From Enterobacter sp. JUb54 (lineage in GTDB: Bacteria; Pseudomonadota; Gammaproteobacteria; Enterobacterales; Enterobacteriaceae): DNA of 64,000 bases. The notes below the pieces were generated by a model. It did not search any database. It saw nothing but the letters and a program-made list of their open reading frames with translations, and was not told where the DNA came from. Position 1 is the stretch's first letter, and each line of letters begins with the position of its first letter. Where the stretch lies: contig NZ_CP060418.1 of the NCBI RefSeq assembly GCF_014298075.1, forward strand, positions 1,302,001 to 1,366,000, read 5' to 3'. The position numbers and the translations under genes are program-made. Shown here piece by piece: positions 44,269 through 53,256 of the stretch.

Positions 44269-45273
44269 ATGAAAATTCATACCATTACCACGCCTGCGAC
44301 CCCCGGAAAAGTTGGGCTTACTCCCACAGCGTCGCCGTCGGAAATGCCTCGTCGTACCCGGAAATGGCCGCGATATGCTGTCGCCATATTGTTAGTGATC
44401 CTCGCCCTGTTAACCGCGTGCCTGGTGCAGGTACATGCCGGGAGCGCGACGATTATTACCCGTTTTGGCAGTCCGGTGCGGGTGCTGTTAAAACCGGGCC
44501 TCGGATGGCGTTTGCCGGCGCCTTTCGAAACGCCGCTGGAGGTCGATTTACGCAGCCGTTCAACCTCAAGCGGGCTGCAGGATGTCGGGACGCGCGATGG
44601 CCTGCGGGTGATCGTGCAGGCGTGGGCTATCTGGAAAGTCAGCCCGGATAAGCCGCATGTCTTGCGTTTTATCCGCGCCGTGCAAAACCAGCCGGATGAA
44701 GCCGCCCGCCAGATCCGTACCTTTATTGGGTCGGCGCTGGAGACCACTACCAGTAACTATGCCCTCGCCGATATTGTGAATACCGATGGCAGGCAGGTGA
44801 AAATCCCGCAGCTGGAACAGCAGATCAAAGATCAGCTGAAAACCCAATTGCTGAACAGCTACGGCATCGAGCTGATCCAGGTTGGCATCGAGCGTCTGAC
44901 CTTACCGGCGGTGACGCTGAACGCCACCGTCGACAGAATGCGCGCCGAAAGGGAAACCATCGCCACTGAACGCACGGCCGAAGGCAACCGTCAGGCGGCA
45001 GAAATTCGCTCCAGAGCCGACCGCGATGCGCGGATCACCGTCGCCGACGCCTCGGTTAAAGCGGCGACCATTACCGCCCAGGCGCAAAAAGACTCGGCGG
45101 CGATTTATGCCAAAGCCTATGCACATGACCCGCAGCTCTACAATTTACTGCGCTCGCTCGACACCCTGAATGATGTCGTCAACAAGAGCACCCGTATTGT
45201 TCTGAGCACCGATTCCGCGCCGTTTACCTCGCTGGTACAAAAGCCCAACGATGTCGCTAAGGCTGCGCCATGA
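44269..45273 (+). CDS. SPFH-domain protein (HflC-like)
   Basis: The 334-residue protein has a short cytoplasmic N-terminus, one membrane helix (YAVAILLVILALLTACLVQV) and an HflC-type SPFH domain. Visible motifs are ATIITRFGSPVRVLLKPGLG, WRLPAPFETPLEVDLRSRST, IVQAWAIWKVSPDKPHVLRF, and IELIQVGIERLTLPAVTLNA, followed by MRAERETIATERTAEGNRQA, the coiled-coil segment. HflC and HflK normally form a large membrane complex around the FtsH protease. No ftsH gene lies here. It overlaps the next SPFH gene by ATGA (4 bp). Confidence 0.9.
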   Translation: MKIHTITTPATPGKVGLTPTASPSEMPRRTRKWPRYAVAILLVILALLTACLVQVHAGSATIITRFGSPVRVLLKPGLGWRLPAPFETPLEVDLRSRSTSSGLQDVGTRDGLRVIVQAWAIWKVSPDKPHVLRFIRAVQNQPDEAARQIRTFIGSALETTTSNYALADIVNTDGRQVKIPQLEQQIKDQLKTQLLNSYGIELIQVGIERLTLPAVTLNATVDRMRAERETIATERTAEGNRQAAEIRSRADRDARITVADASVKAATITAQAQKDSAAIYAKAYAHDPQLYNLLRSLDTLNDVVNKSTRIVLSTDSAPFTSLVQKPNDVAKAAP

Positions 45274-46349
45274 AAAAACAAACCATAGGTAACAGCGCCT
45301 GGGGGCAATCCTACCGCATCGCGTTTTTTGCCCTGTATGGCGCCACGCTGCTGGCAGCGGCGGCCTGGTTATTTTCGAGTTTTCACCAGGTGACGCCCGA
45401 TACCCAGGCGGTGGTGTTTCGCTTCGGGAAGCCGCTGACCGTTGAGCATTCCGGGGTACTGTTTGCCTGGCCAAAGCCGGTTGACCAGGTCGAAATCATA
45501 CCGGGCCCGGCGCGGATCTTGCAGCATAACGTCCTGCCGTTGCAGCGCGACCAGCAGCTCAAACAGCTCAGCGCGGCGCAGCAAGAGACCGATGCCGGTG
45601 CCGGCGCGGGCTATCTGCTGACCGGGGATGCCGGGGTGGTTCAGCTCAACATGCAGGTGTTCTATCGCATCAGCGATCCGCTGCGCTATGTCCTGCAACG
45701 CGATCACATCAACGCCCTGCTCGACCGCCTGGCGCAGCGTGCGGCGACCTTAGTCTCTGCCGGGCGCGACCTCGATACTATCCTGGTTGCCCGCCCGGAA
45801 ATGATGCAGAACGACAGCCATGCCGCCCAGGAGCGTTCCCGCCTGCGTAGCGATCTCAAACAGATGATGGAGCACGATATCCAGCGTCTGGCGAACAGCA
45901 GCAACAACCCGGGGATCACCATTGAGCGCATCGACGTCTCTTCTGCGCTTCCCGATAGCGCGGTCGAGGCGTTTAACTCGGTGCTGACCGCCAGCCAGCA
46001 GGCGGAACGCGATGTCGCACAGGCGCAGAATGATGCCACCCTGCAGTTGCAAAAGGCACAGCAACAGGCCGACCGGGTGATCCAGCAGGCCGAGGCGAGC
46101 AGCAGTGAAACCCACGCCCAGGCCGAAGTTGCTACCCAGACCATCACCAAGCTGGCGCAGACGCGCGCCACCGAGAATGGCGCGGGGATGTTGCAACGTA
46201 TCTGGCGCGATCGTATCGCCACGGTGTTATCCCATGCCGGGTCGGTGGTCACCGTCAATCCACAAGACAACAGTCAGTTAATTTTACCAGGGCCGGTACC
46301 AAAAGGCGGGTCCTTCGAGTCGTTGCCGCTGTACGGGAGTATTCCATGA
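45270..46349 (+). CDS. SPFH-domain protein (HflK-like), third of operon
   Basis: This 359-residue protein has one membrane helix (YRIAFFALYGATLLAAAAWL) and an SPFH domain: VTPDTQAVVFRFGKPLTVEH, SGVLFAWPKPVDQVEIIPGP, VQLNMQVFYRISDPLRYVLQ, and ITIERIDVSSALPDSAVEAF. A long Gln/Ala-rich coiled coil (AERDVAQAQNDATLQLQKAQ onwards) precedes the C-terminus. It starts within the stop of the previous gene and overlaps the ATPase gene by ATGA, so all three are translationally coupled. It presumably co-assembles with the two other SPFH proteins in the inner membrane. Confidence 0.9.
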   Translation: MKKQTIGNSAWGQSYRIAFFALYGATLLAAAAWLFSSFHQVTPDTQAVVFRFGKPLTVEHSGVLFAWPKPVDQVEIIPGPARILQHNVLPLQRDQQLKQLSAAQQETDAGAGAGYLLTGDAGVVQLNMQVFYRISDPLRYVLQRDHINALLDRLAQRAATLVSAGRDLDTILVARPEMMQNDSHAAQERSRLRSDLKQMMEHDIQRLANSSNNPGITIERIDVSSALPDSAVEAFNSVLTASQQAERDVAQAQNDATLQLQKAQQQADRVIQQAEASSSETHAQAEVATQTITKLAQTRATENGAGMLQRIWRDRIATVLSHAGSVVTVNPQDNSQLILPGPVPKGGSFESLPLYGSIP

Positions 46350-48265
46350 GCCATCAATGCAGTCACGGGCATGTCCATATCCACCCTGACTTTAGTCAGG
46401 CCTTGCTCACCCCGGAAGAGCGCCGCCGGATGACCGTACAGCTGACCCTGGCGATGAGCACGATTGCGCTGATCCTGCTGAGTGTATTGTGGCGCTCCAT
46501 CGCGCCCCAGCACTCCGCCATCAGCGACCTGCTCGCCGGTGTGGCATGGCTTATCGTCGCCATTCCGGTGTTTCGCGCGGGCTGGCACAGCCTGCGTCAC
46601 CCGGATTTACATGGCGTGACGGATCTGCTGGTCGTGCTGGCCATGCTCGGCGCGTGGGCGCTGGGGGATCTGGTGACCGCCGCGCTGCTGCCGGTGCTGA
46701 TGATTTTCGGTCACATCCTTGAAGAGCGCAGCGTGATGGGCACCCGCCAGGCGATCGCCGGGCTGACGCAACTGACCCGCAGTAAGGCCCGTCGAGTGAA
46801 AGCCGATGGTTCGCTTGAGGAAATCGACAGCCAGTCTATTCGCCAGGGTGATGTGGTTGAAATTCGTGCCGGGGATAAAGTACCGGCCGACGGTAAGATA
46901 TTGAGCGGCTATGCCAGCCTGGATGTGGCCTCCATTACCGGCGAATCCGTTCCGCAAGAAGCGGGTCCCGGCAGCGCGATCTACGGCGGAGCTATCAACC
47001 TGAACGGCCTGCTGCGCATGGAAGTCACCCACACCGGCGAGCAATCCACGCTGGGCAAAGTCATTGCCCTGATGAAGGACGCCGAGCAGGCCAAACCGCC
47101 GATCACCCGGATGCTTGAGCGCTATGCCACGCATTACCTGGTGCTGGTGCTGTTGATTGCCGCCAGCACCTGGTTCCTGACCTACGATAGCCAGGCGATG
47201 CTGGCGGTTCTGGTGGCGGCCTGCCCTTGTGCGTTGGTGCTGTCTGCGCCCGCCACGGCGATGGCCGGGGTCGCGGTTGCCGCGCGCCACGGGATTTTGA
47301 TCCGCAATGCGGCATTCCTCGAAGAGCTGGCCGATGTCGATGCGCTGATCATCGATAAGACCGGCACCCTGACCCAGGGGCGTCTGCAGCTGGTGGATGC
47401 GGTGCTGGCCGCCGACGCCGATTACCACGCCGTGCTGCAACTTGCCGCGGCGCTGGGCGCCACCAGTAGCCATCCGGTCAGCCATGCGCTGGCGGAGTAT
47501 GCTCAGGCGGAGAGTTACATCGTCATTGAGCAGGCTGAAGAGAAGCAAGGCATGGGGATTGTGGCCCACACCGCCAGCGGCACGGCGCTGCTGGGGCGTG
47601 CCGACCTGTTTGCCGCTTTTGATGTCAGCACCCTGCCGCTGCCGGAACACAATGGCCCGCTGGTTGGTCTGTCCCTCGATGGGGTATTCAAAGGCTGGCT
47701 GTTGTTGGCGGATACGCTGCGACCGGAAGCGCACGGCGCCCTGCAGGAGCTGGTGCAGATGGGGATTGATAAGCAACTGATGCTAACGGGGGACCGGCTG
47801 CCGGCGGCCAACAGCGTGGCGCAATCGCTGGGCATTGAGGATGTCGTGGCGCAAGCGTTGCCGGCAACCAAGTTACACGAGGTGCAGAAAGCGGTCTCTG
47901 AAGGCTGGCGGCCGCTGGTTGTGGGCGACGGCATCAATGATGCGCTGGCCCTGAAAGCCGGTGCCGTCGGGATGGCGATGGGCGCCAATGGCGCCGATAT
48001 AGCGCTGGTTTCCGCCGATGTGGTTCTCACCGGGAGTGACCTGCGTCGCCTGCCTTGCGCCATTCGCCTGAGCCGGAAATGTCGGCGTACCCTGCTGGTT
48101 AACGTCTTTATCGGTATCGGCTGGACCATCATGATCGTCGTGGCGGCAGCGCTTGGATGGTTAGGTGGCGCCGGCGCGCTGGTTGCCGCGTTGCTGCATA
48201 ACCTGAGCACCCTGATGGTGCTCGGCAACACCGGGCGCCTGCTGCAGTTTGATGAGACGAAGTAA
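46346..48265 (+). CDS. Heavy-metal P1B-type ATPase
   Basis: The 639-residue ATPase has all core motifs: actuator loop SITGESVPQEAG, transmembrane metal site ACPCALVLSAPATAMAG (CPC), phosphorylation site IIDKTGTLTQGRLQ, nucleotide-domain HP pair in SSHPVSHAL, and VVGDGINDALAL. The N-terminus is a short His-rich segment (MSHQCSHGHVHIHPDF) instead of a heavy-metal-associated domain. The CPC motif fits Cu or Zn/Cd/Pb transport, and the His-rich start leans to zinc-type metals; the metal is not decided. It is coupled to three SPFH genes, which suggests it acts within an SPFH microdomain of the inner membrane. Confidence 0.92.
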   Translation: MSHQCSHGHVHIHPDFSQALLTPEERRRMTVQLTLAMSTIALILLSVLWRSIAPQHSAISDLLAGVAWLIVAIPVFRAGWHSLRHPDLHGVTDLLVVLAMLGAWALGDLVTAALLPVLMIFGHILEERSVMGTRQAIAGLTQLTRSKARRVKADGSLEEIDSQSIRQGDVVEIRAGDKVPADGKILSGYASLDVASITGESVPQEAGPGSAIYGGAINLNGLLRMEVTHTGEQSTLGKVIALMKDAEQAKPPITRMLERYATHYLVLVLLIAASTWFLTYDSQAMLAVLVAACPCALVLSAPATAMAGVAVAARHGILIRNAAFLEELADVDALIIDKTGTLTQGRLQLVDAVLAADADYHAVLQLAAALGATSSHPVSHALAEYAQAESYIVIEQAEEKQGMGIVAHTASGTALLGRADLFAAFDVSTLPLPEHNGPLVGLSLDGVFKGWLLLADTLRPEAHGALQELVQMGIDKQLMLTGDRLPAANSVAQSLGIEDVVAQALPATKLHEVQKAVSEGWRPLVVGDGINDALALKAGAVGMAMGANGADIALVSADVVLTGSDLRRLPCAIRLSRKCRRTLLVNVFIGIGWTIMIVVAAALGWLGGAGALVAALLHNLSTLMVLGNTGRLLQFDETK

Positions 48266-48404
48266 GAATATATTTACTTATTGATTTATAAGTAATTAAT
48301 GAAAAACGCGTGCGCTGTGTGAATTCTGTCATTTTTGCAGTAGCAATGTGCGAAAACATTCACGCAGGCACGCGGATTTTTCAGGCTAACTTTCCCGGCA
48401 ACCG

Positions 48405-49277
48405 TCAGGCCGTCGGCTGTCCGGCGAGCCAGGCATACACTGACGCGAGATCCTGTTCGGCAAACCCTTCGCCGGCGGCCTCATCCCAACAGTCGGCAAT
48501 TTTGGCGAGGATCGGTAATTCGGTACCCTCTGCAGCATCAAGCGCCAGCTTCGCGTCCTTCAAGGCATGGCTCAGCTGCATCTGCGGGGTGAAGTCATTC
48601 CCGGCGATCATATCCAGTTTGCCTTTGATATAAGGTGCGGCCAGCGGGCCACCATCCAGTGCGCCCCACAGCGCCTGCGGCGTAAAGCCTAACTTCGCTG
48701 CCAGCAGCGTGCTCTCCGCCACCCCTTCCATCATGGTGATCAACCACGCGTTGAGCACCAGCTTCATCTTCTGGCTGTCCCCGGCTTCCGCATACCATTG
48801 TGTACCGCGGGCGATCGCGTCAAATACCGTTTCGGCATCTGCGCTGCGCTGGCGGTCGCCGCTGGCCAGTACCAGAATCTGGGCGTTCTCGGCGGGCTTT
48901 TTGGTGCCGGACACCGGCGCATCAAGGTAAACCATGGTCGGGCGCAGGGATTCCAGCAGGCCGATGGCGTCGCGGGTACTCTCTACGCCAATGGTGCCCA
49001 TCTGGCAAAAAATGGCCGAGGCCTGCGCAGCCGGGGCGATCTCACGGATCGTCTGCAGGGTCGCTTCACCATCGGTCAGCACCGACAGGATCACATTTGC
49101 CTGCGCCACGGCCTGCTGCGGCGTCTCATGGCGAACGAGCCCGTGCGCGAGTAAATCTTCACCCCGTTCTGGGGAACGGTTCCAGCCGTGAACGGTGAAG
49201 CCTTTTTTTAACAGATTACTGGCAAATGCATGCCCCATCGCACCCAGTCCCAGAACGGCGACAACCGGTAAACTCAT
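48405..49277 (-). CDS. Beta-hydroxyacid dehydrogenase family (NAD(P)-dependent)
   Basis: This 290-residue oxidoreductase belongs to the 3-hydroxyisobutyrate dehydrogenase family. It has the Rossmann motif VLGLGAMGHAFASNLLKKG, NRSPERGEDLLAHG, a substrate-binding segment YLDAPVSGTKKPAENAQILV and the catalytic lysine in GDSQKMKLVLNAWL. It reduces or oxidises small beta-hydroxy or semialdehyde acids in the cytoplasm; the substrate is unknown. It is monocistronic, lying between the metal ATPase operon and the exporter operon, with about 140 bp free of features downstream. Confidence 0.9.
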   Translation of the reverse strand: MSLPVVAVLGLGAMGHAFASNLLKKGFTVHGWNRSPERGEDLLAHGLVRHETPQQAVAQANVILSVLTDGEATLQTIREIAPAAQASAIFCQMGTIGVESTRDAIGLLESLRPTMVYLDAPVSGTKKPAENAQILVLASGDRQRSADAETVFDAIARGTQWYAEAGDSQKMKLVLNAWLITMMEGVAESTLLAAKLGFTPQALWGALDGGPLAAPYIKGKLDMIAGNDFTPQMQLSHALKDAKLALDAAEGTELPILAKIADCWDEAAGEGFAEQDLASVYAWLAGQPTA

Positions 49278-49432
49278 GACATTTTCTCCCGCGTGTAGGT
49301 TTATTTCCTCCTGCCGTGACCTGAATGTCCATCACCGCGGCGGAGTATAAGGTCATCCAGTATGCCTGTTTCTGCCAGCGAGGCCACTACCATTGTGGCC
49401 TTTATCCACCAAAACAGTGGGTTACCCTGGCG

Positions 49433-49462
49433 AAAAAAAACGCCGGAGGTTTTCCTCCGGCG
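49433..49462 (-). terminator. Terminator of the ABC exporter operon
   Basis: CGCCGGAGG (49441-49449) and CCTCCGGCG (49454-49462) form a perfect 9-bp stem with a TTTT loop. On the minus strand it is followed by eight T residues (49433-49440). Confidence 0.92.
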
Positions 49463-49496
49463 ATGACGAGCCTTGATGCGCCAGCTCTCAATCTGT

Positions 49497-50993
49497 TCAG
49501 CGCGGATAGTTACCCACGGCACGGTTCACTGCCGCCCAGGCGGTTTTCACATCTCTTTGACCTGCTGCTAACGACTGTCGGGCTTGAATATCGCTGCGCT
49601 GCGCATCCAGGACGTTAATAAAGCTGGTTAATCCACCGTTATAGCGTGCTTCAATGAGCCTGAGAGCCTGTGCTGCACTCTCTGCACCCGTTTGCTGTTC
49701 GATGAGTTTTTGCTGGGCTGCGGCATACCGGCTTAGCGCATCATCAATTTCCTGCCAGGCTTTCAACACGGTTTTATGGTAGTCCACCGCGGCCTGCTGC
49801 TGATCGGTTTCGCGCAATACCACCGTGGCCTTGCGCCGTCCCCGGTCGAATAATGGCAAATTAAGACTCGGTCCAACAGACCAGGCGCGGCTGCCCCATT
49901 CGGTGAAGTTGTCGGCACTGTAGGTATCCATACCAATCTTCGCACCAAGCGTGATACTCGGGTAAAGCTCCGCTTCCGCCACACCGATTCTTGCCGTAGC
50001 GGCATGCAGAGTCGCCTCTGCCGCCCGGATGTCTGGCCTGTTTAAGGCGACATCCGAAGGAATACCCAGCGCTAATTGAGGTAAAACGCCAGCAGACAGG
50101 CTGTCGGATTTGTCGCGGAGTAAATCGTTAAGCGACCCGGGATGTTCGTTCAGCAAAACAAGCAACTGGTTTGTCGCCACCCCTTCCTGTGCCTGTAATT
50201 CGATGAGATTCGCTCTGGTCACCGCCAGTTCGCTACGCTGGCGTTCGACATCCGTCTCATCAAGGGCACCGCCATCCGTTCTGGCTTTAATCAGCGTCAA
50301 CCGCTCATTGAGGGCCTTCTCATCCTCTTTCGCCATGGCAATCTGCTGCTGGATCCCCCGCAGACTCCAGTAACTGTTGACCACATCCCCGACAATACTC
50401 AACCGGGCAAGCTCAAGCATTGCCTTTTGTGATTCGCTATCAGCCTCGGAGGCTTCAACTGCCCGGCGAACATGTCCCCACAGGTCAATTTCCCAGCTAA
50501 AATCCAGCCCGCCCTGATACCAGTTATAAGGCTCAGCCATGAGCTGTATCAGCTCGTCCGGGTTCGGAAGGGCCTCTTTCAGCGCCCGGGTTGATGGGCT
50601 GTTCTCACTCTGTTGCGCCCGGGTAAGACTTGCGGTCGCATTGACTGATGGTGTTTGTTGCGATGAGGTAATGCGTTGTTGCGCCCGGGCACTGGCGAAG
50701 CGCAGCGTTGCACTTCTGATATCCGGGCTGGCAATTAATGCCTTCTCCACGAGGGTGTTCAGTACCGGATCGTTATAGCGCTTCCACCACTGGTTATCGG
50801 CGACGGCCGCGGCCCCCGGGAGCTGAAGTAAGGCCGGATCGGCACTTCGCCAGGTGGTCCAGTTTTCAGGCGCCGCCGGTTTTGGCGCTGTAAAATCGGG
50901 GCCCACGGTACACCCGCTCAGCAAGGTTAGCGCCAGTAAAGCCGCCATGACCGTTAATGGGCGGTGATTCAAAGGGGAAAAACGGTTATTCAT
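49497..50993 (-). CDS. Outer-membrane efflux lipoprotein (NodT/TolC family)
   Basis: The 498-residue product has a lipoprotein signal with lipobox LLSGC (LLALTLLSGCTVGPDFTAPK). Two outer-membrane-factor repeats follow, with YQGGLDFSWEIDLWGHVRRA, VVNSYWSLRGIQQQIA, NRPDIRAAEATLHAATARIG, VGPSLNLPLFDRGRRKATVV and YNGGLTSFINVLDAQRS. It forms a trimeric channel through the outer membrane. It is the last gene of an operon with HlyD adaptor, double ATPase and two permeases, so the complete export path from cytoplasm to outside is encoded together. It lies 13 bp after the second permease. Confidence 0.95.
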   Translation of the reverse strand: MNNRFSPLNHRPLTVMAALLALTLLSGCTVGPDFTAPKPAAPENWTTWRSADPALLQLPGAAAVADNQWWKRYNDPVLNTLVEKALIASPDIRSATLRFASARAQQRITSSQQTPSVNATASLTRAQQSENSPSTRALKEALPNPDELIQLMAEPYNWYQGGLDFSWEIDLWGHVRRAVEASEADSESQKAMLELARLSIVGDVVNSYWSLRGIQQQIAMAKEDEKALNERLTLIKARTDGGALDETDVERQRSELAVTRANLIELQAQEGVATNQLLVLLNEHPGSLNDLLRDKSDSLSAGVLPQLALGIPSDVALNRPDIRAAEATLHAATARIGVAEAELYPSITLGAKIGMDTYSADNFTEWGSRAWSVGPSLNLPLFDRGRRKATVVLRETDQQQAAVDYHKTVLKAWQEIDDALSRYAAAQQKLIEQQTGAESAAQALRLIEARYNGGLTSFINVLDAQRSDIQARQSLAAGQRDVKTAWAAVNRAVGNYPR

Positions 50994-51006
50994 CTTTATT
51001 CCTGCA

Positions 51007-52125
51007 TCAGTACAGTCGGTTACGAAACAGCCATGCGGCCAGAGGCATCGTGAGTACAGCCATCACCAACATTGGGACAAAATCAAACGCAACGTCAGCC
51101 AGCCCGGCACCTTCGAGATACACTCTTCGCACGAGGTCAATGGCAAAGCGCAGTGGGTTTGCATAGGTCAGCGTATCCAGTACCGCTGGCATGGTCTGGA
51201 CCGGGGTCAGCAGCCCTGAAAGCAGCATTAACGGCATGATCAATAAGAAGGTGTACAGCATGGCCTGCTGCATATTCACCGACACGGCGGAAATCGACAG
51301 GCCCAGCCCTACGGCCGCAATGTTGAAACTGATAAGGCCAATGTAGAGGACCAGCAACGAACCATTCATAGGGATCCGGAACCAGAACAGGATAATCAGT
51401 AGGATGATCGTTGACTGCACCAGGCCAACCAGTACGGGCGGAATCGCTTTCCCTATCAATAACTGCATCGGGGTAAAGGGTGTCACCAGCAGTTGGTCAA
51501 ATGTCCCCTGCTCCCGCTCTCTGGCTACGGAAAGTGCCGAGAGTAACAGCGTCTGCATCATACTGAGCGCCGCAATCAACGTCGGCATTAGCCCCCAGCG
51601 TGACTCCAGGTTTGGGTTGTACCAGGCCCGGACCTCGACGCTCAATGGCGCAACGCCACCGGCTCGGCGCTGGTTAAAATCATTGACCACGGCTGAGATA
51701 TAACTCGCAGCCGCGCCCGCCGTTGACGAGTTACGCCCGTCGAGGATCACCTGCAACGGTGATGTTTCGCCCTTATTGAGCTTATTTTCAAAATCAGGTG
51801 GGAACGTCAGCACCATCAATGCCTTACCCTCCATCACCACCTGCTCAATTTGCGTGGCCGAAGTCAGGGTCGCAGTACGGTAAAACACCCCGGTTCCGTC
51901 GAGATGAGACAGAATTTCTACCGACGCCTGGCCTCTGCTTTGATCGAGAACCGCATAGTCCACGTGATTAACATCGTAGGTCGCCGCATAGCCAAACAGT
52001 AATGCCTGCATAAATGCCGGGGCGATCAAAATGACCCGGTTGGCCGGCTCTTTTACGATGGTCAGAATTTCTTTTTTTATCAGAAAGCTGATATGCAGCA
52101 GCCACTGTTGTAATTCATTAATCAT
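51007..52125 (-). CDS. ABC-2 type permease (YhhJ/YbhR-like)
   Basis: The 372-residue permease has one N-terminal helix (PANRVILIAPAFMQALLFGY), a large extracytoplasmic domain and five C-terminal helices. The ABC-2 motif is in LSVAREREQGTFDQLLVTPF, where the coupling helix meets the ATPase. It pairs with the permease encoded just upstream to form a heterodimeric channel in the inner membrane. Spacing of 3 bp to the upstream gene and 13 bp to the outer-membrane gene shows a tight operon. Confidence 0.93.
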   Translation of the reverse strand: MINELQQWLLHISFLIKKEILTIVKEPANRVILIAPAFMQALLFGYAATYDVNHVDYAVLDQSRGQASVEILSHLDGTGVFYRTATLTSATQIEQVVMEGKALMVLTFPPDFENKLNKGETSPLQVILDGRNSSTAGAAASYISAVVNDFNQRRAGGVAPLSVEVRAWYNPNLESRWGLMPTLIAALSMMQTLLLSALSVAREREQGTFDQLLVTPFTPMQLLIGKAIPPVLVGLVQSTIILLIILFWFRIPMNGSLLVLYIGLISFNIAAVGLGLSISAVSVNMQQAMLYTFLLIMPLMLLSGLLTPVQTMPAVLDTLTYANPLRFAIDLVRRVYLEGAGLADVAFDFVPMLVMAVLTMPLAAWLFRNRLY

Positions 52126-52128
52126 GTG

Positions 52129-53256
52129 CTATCTCAGCCGTTTACCAAGTGAAAGCCGTGAGGCGTTAATCAGAATGACCGCGTAAAGCAGAAGAATGCC
52201 GCACTGGCGGAAGAACATTGGCCAGTCATCACCGCCGAGGAAAAGCGTTTTAATGAGCGACATAAAATGGGTGGCGGGAAGGATCTGACTGACAACCTGA
52301 ATGGCCACAGGAAGGTTTCGGATATCGAAAACAAAACCTGAGAGCATCATTGCAGGCATGAAACTCGCAATCAGGGCAACCTGGCTTGCCATAAACTGGC
52401 TGGGCGCAAAGCCTGATATCGCCAGCCCCAGGCCAAGGGCGACCAGCAGATAGAGCATCGACGCGATAACGATCGCCAGCAGAGAACCACGGACAGGAAC
52501 CGCAAACAAATAGTGGGCCGCGAGCAGACAGATGGCGAGATCGACGGCACCAATCACCATGTACGGCGCGAGCTTGGCAAGTACCAGTTCCAGTGGGCGA
52601 ACAGGAGTGACAAAGAGTGCCTCCAGGGTTCCGCGTTCTCGTTCACGGGCAATCAGCAACCCGGTCAGAAATGCGCCAATCAGCGTCAGTATAAGCACGA
52701 TGATGCCTGGTACGATAAACCAGGTGCTGTTGCTCGATTCGTTAAACCACATCCGTTGTTCTACTGACACCGAGCCGGTCGTGGAATCAACGCGTTGTCT
52801 GTCCGACTCAATGGCTGCCTGCACGCCTAACGCGCCGGTGATGTAGCCCTGAGCCGCTGAGGCGACGCTGGTGACCGCGCCATTGAGCAGGATTTGTAAT
52901 TTTCCGCTCCCCGCGACAACGCCTTCTGCATAGTCGGAAGGGATCCTGACAATGGCATCGGTTTTGTCCTGCAGCAGGGCCTTCTGTGCGTCCACGAGGC
53001 TGGGATATTCCTGAACCGTGAGGTAACGACTGCCCTGCAAGGCATTGATAACCTGCCGGCTTTGTAGCGTATTTTGCTCCTGAACCACGGCCACGCGTGC
53101 GTTAGTCAGATCAAAAGATACCCCGTAGCCAAACAGTAAAATAAGCACAATGGGGAGCAGGAAACCGACCGCCAGATTACTTTTATCCCTGACGAGCTGG
53201 CGCGTTTCTTTGCGGGTCAGGGAGATCAGGCGAGTGACAAAAGTCGAGTCATGCAT
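52129..53256 (-). CDS. ABC-2 type permease (YbhS-like)
   Basis: The 375-residue permease has an N-terminal helix (NLAVGFLLPIVLILLFGYGV), a periplasmic loop and five C-terminal helices with LLIARERERGTLEALFVTPV as ABC-2 coupling motif. It is about the same length as its partner at 51007 and has diverged from it, which suggests an old duplication. It overlaps the ATPase gene by 8 bp. Confidence 0.93.
   Translation of the reverse strand: MHDSTFVTRLISLTRKETRQLVRDKSNLAVGFLLPIVLILLFGYGVSFDLTNARVAVVQEQNTLQSRQVINALQGSRYLTVQEYPSLVDAQKALLQDKTDAIVRIPSDYAEGVVAGSGKLQILLNGAVTSVASAAQGYITGALGVQAAIESDRQRVDSTTGSVSVEQRMWFNESSNSTWFIVPGIIVLILTLIGAFLTGLLIARERERGTLEALFVTPVRPLELVLAKLAPYMVIGAVDLAICLLAAHYLFAVPVRGSLLAIVIASMLYLLVALGLGLAISGFAPSQFMASQVALIASFMPAMMLSGFVFDIRNLPVAIQVVSQILPATHFMSLIKTLFLGGDDWPMFFRQCGILLLYAVILINASRLSLGKRLR

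Noticed and set aside
46607..47776. 389-codon minus-strand frame
   Set aside because: Antisense shadow of the P-type ATPase; no family similarity and no start signals.
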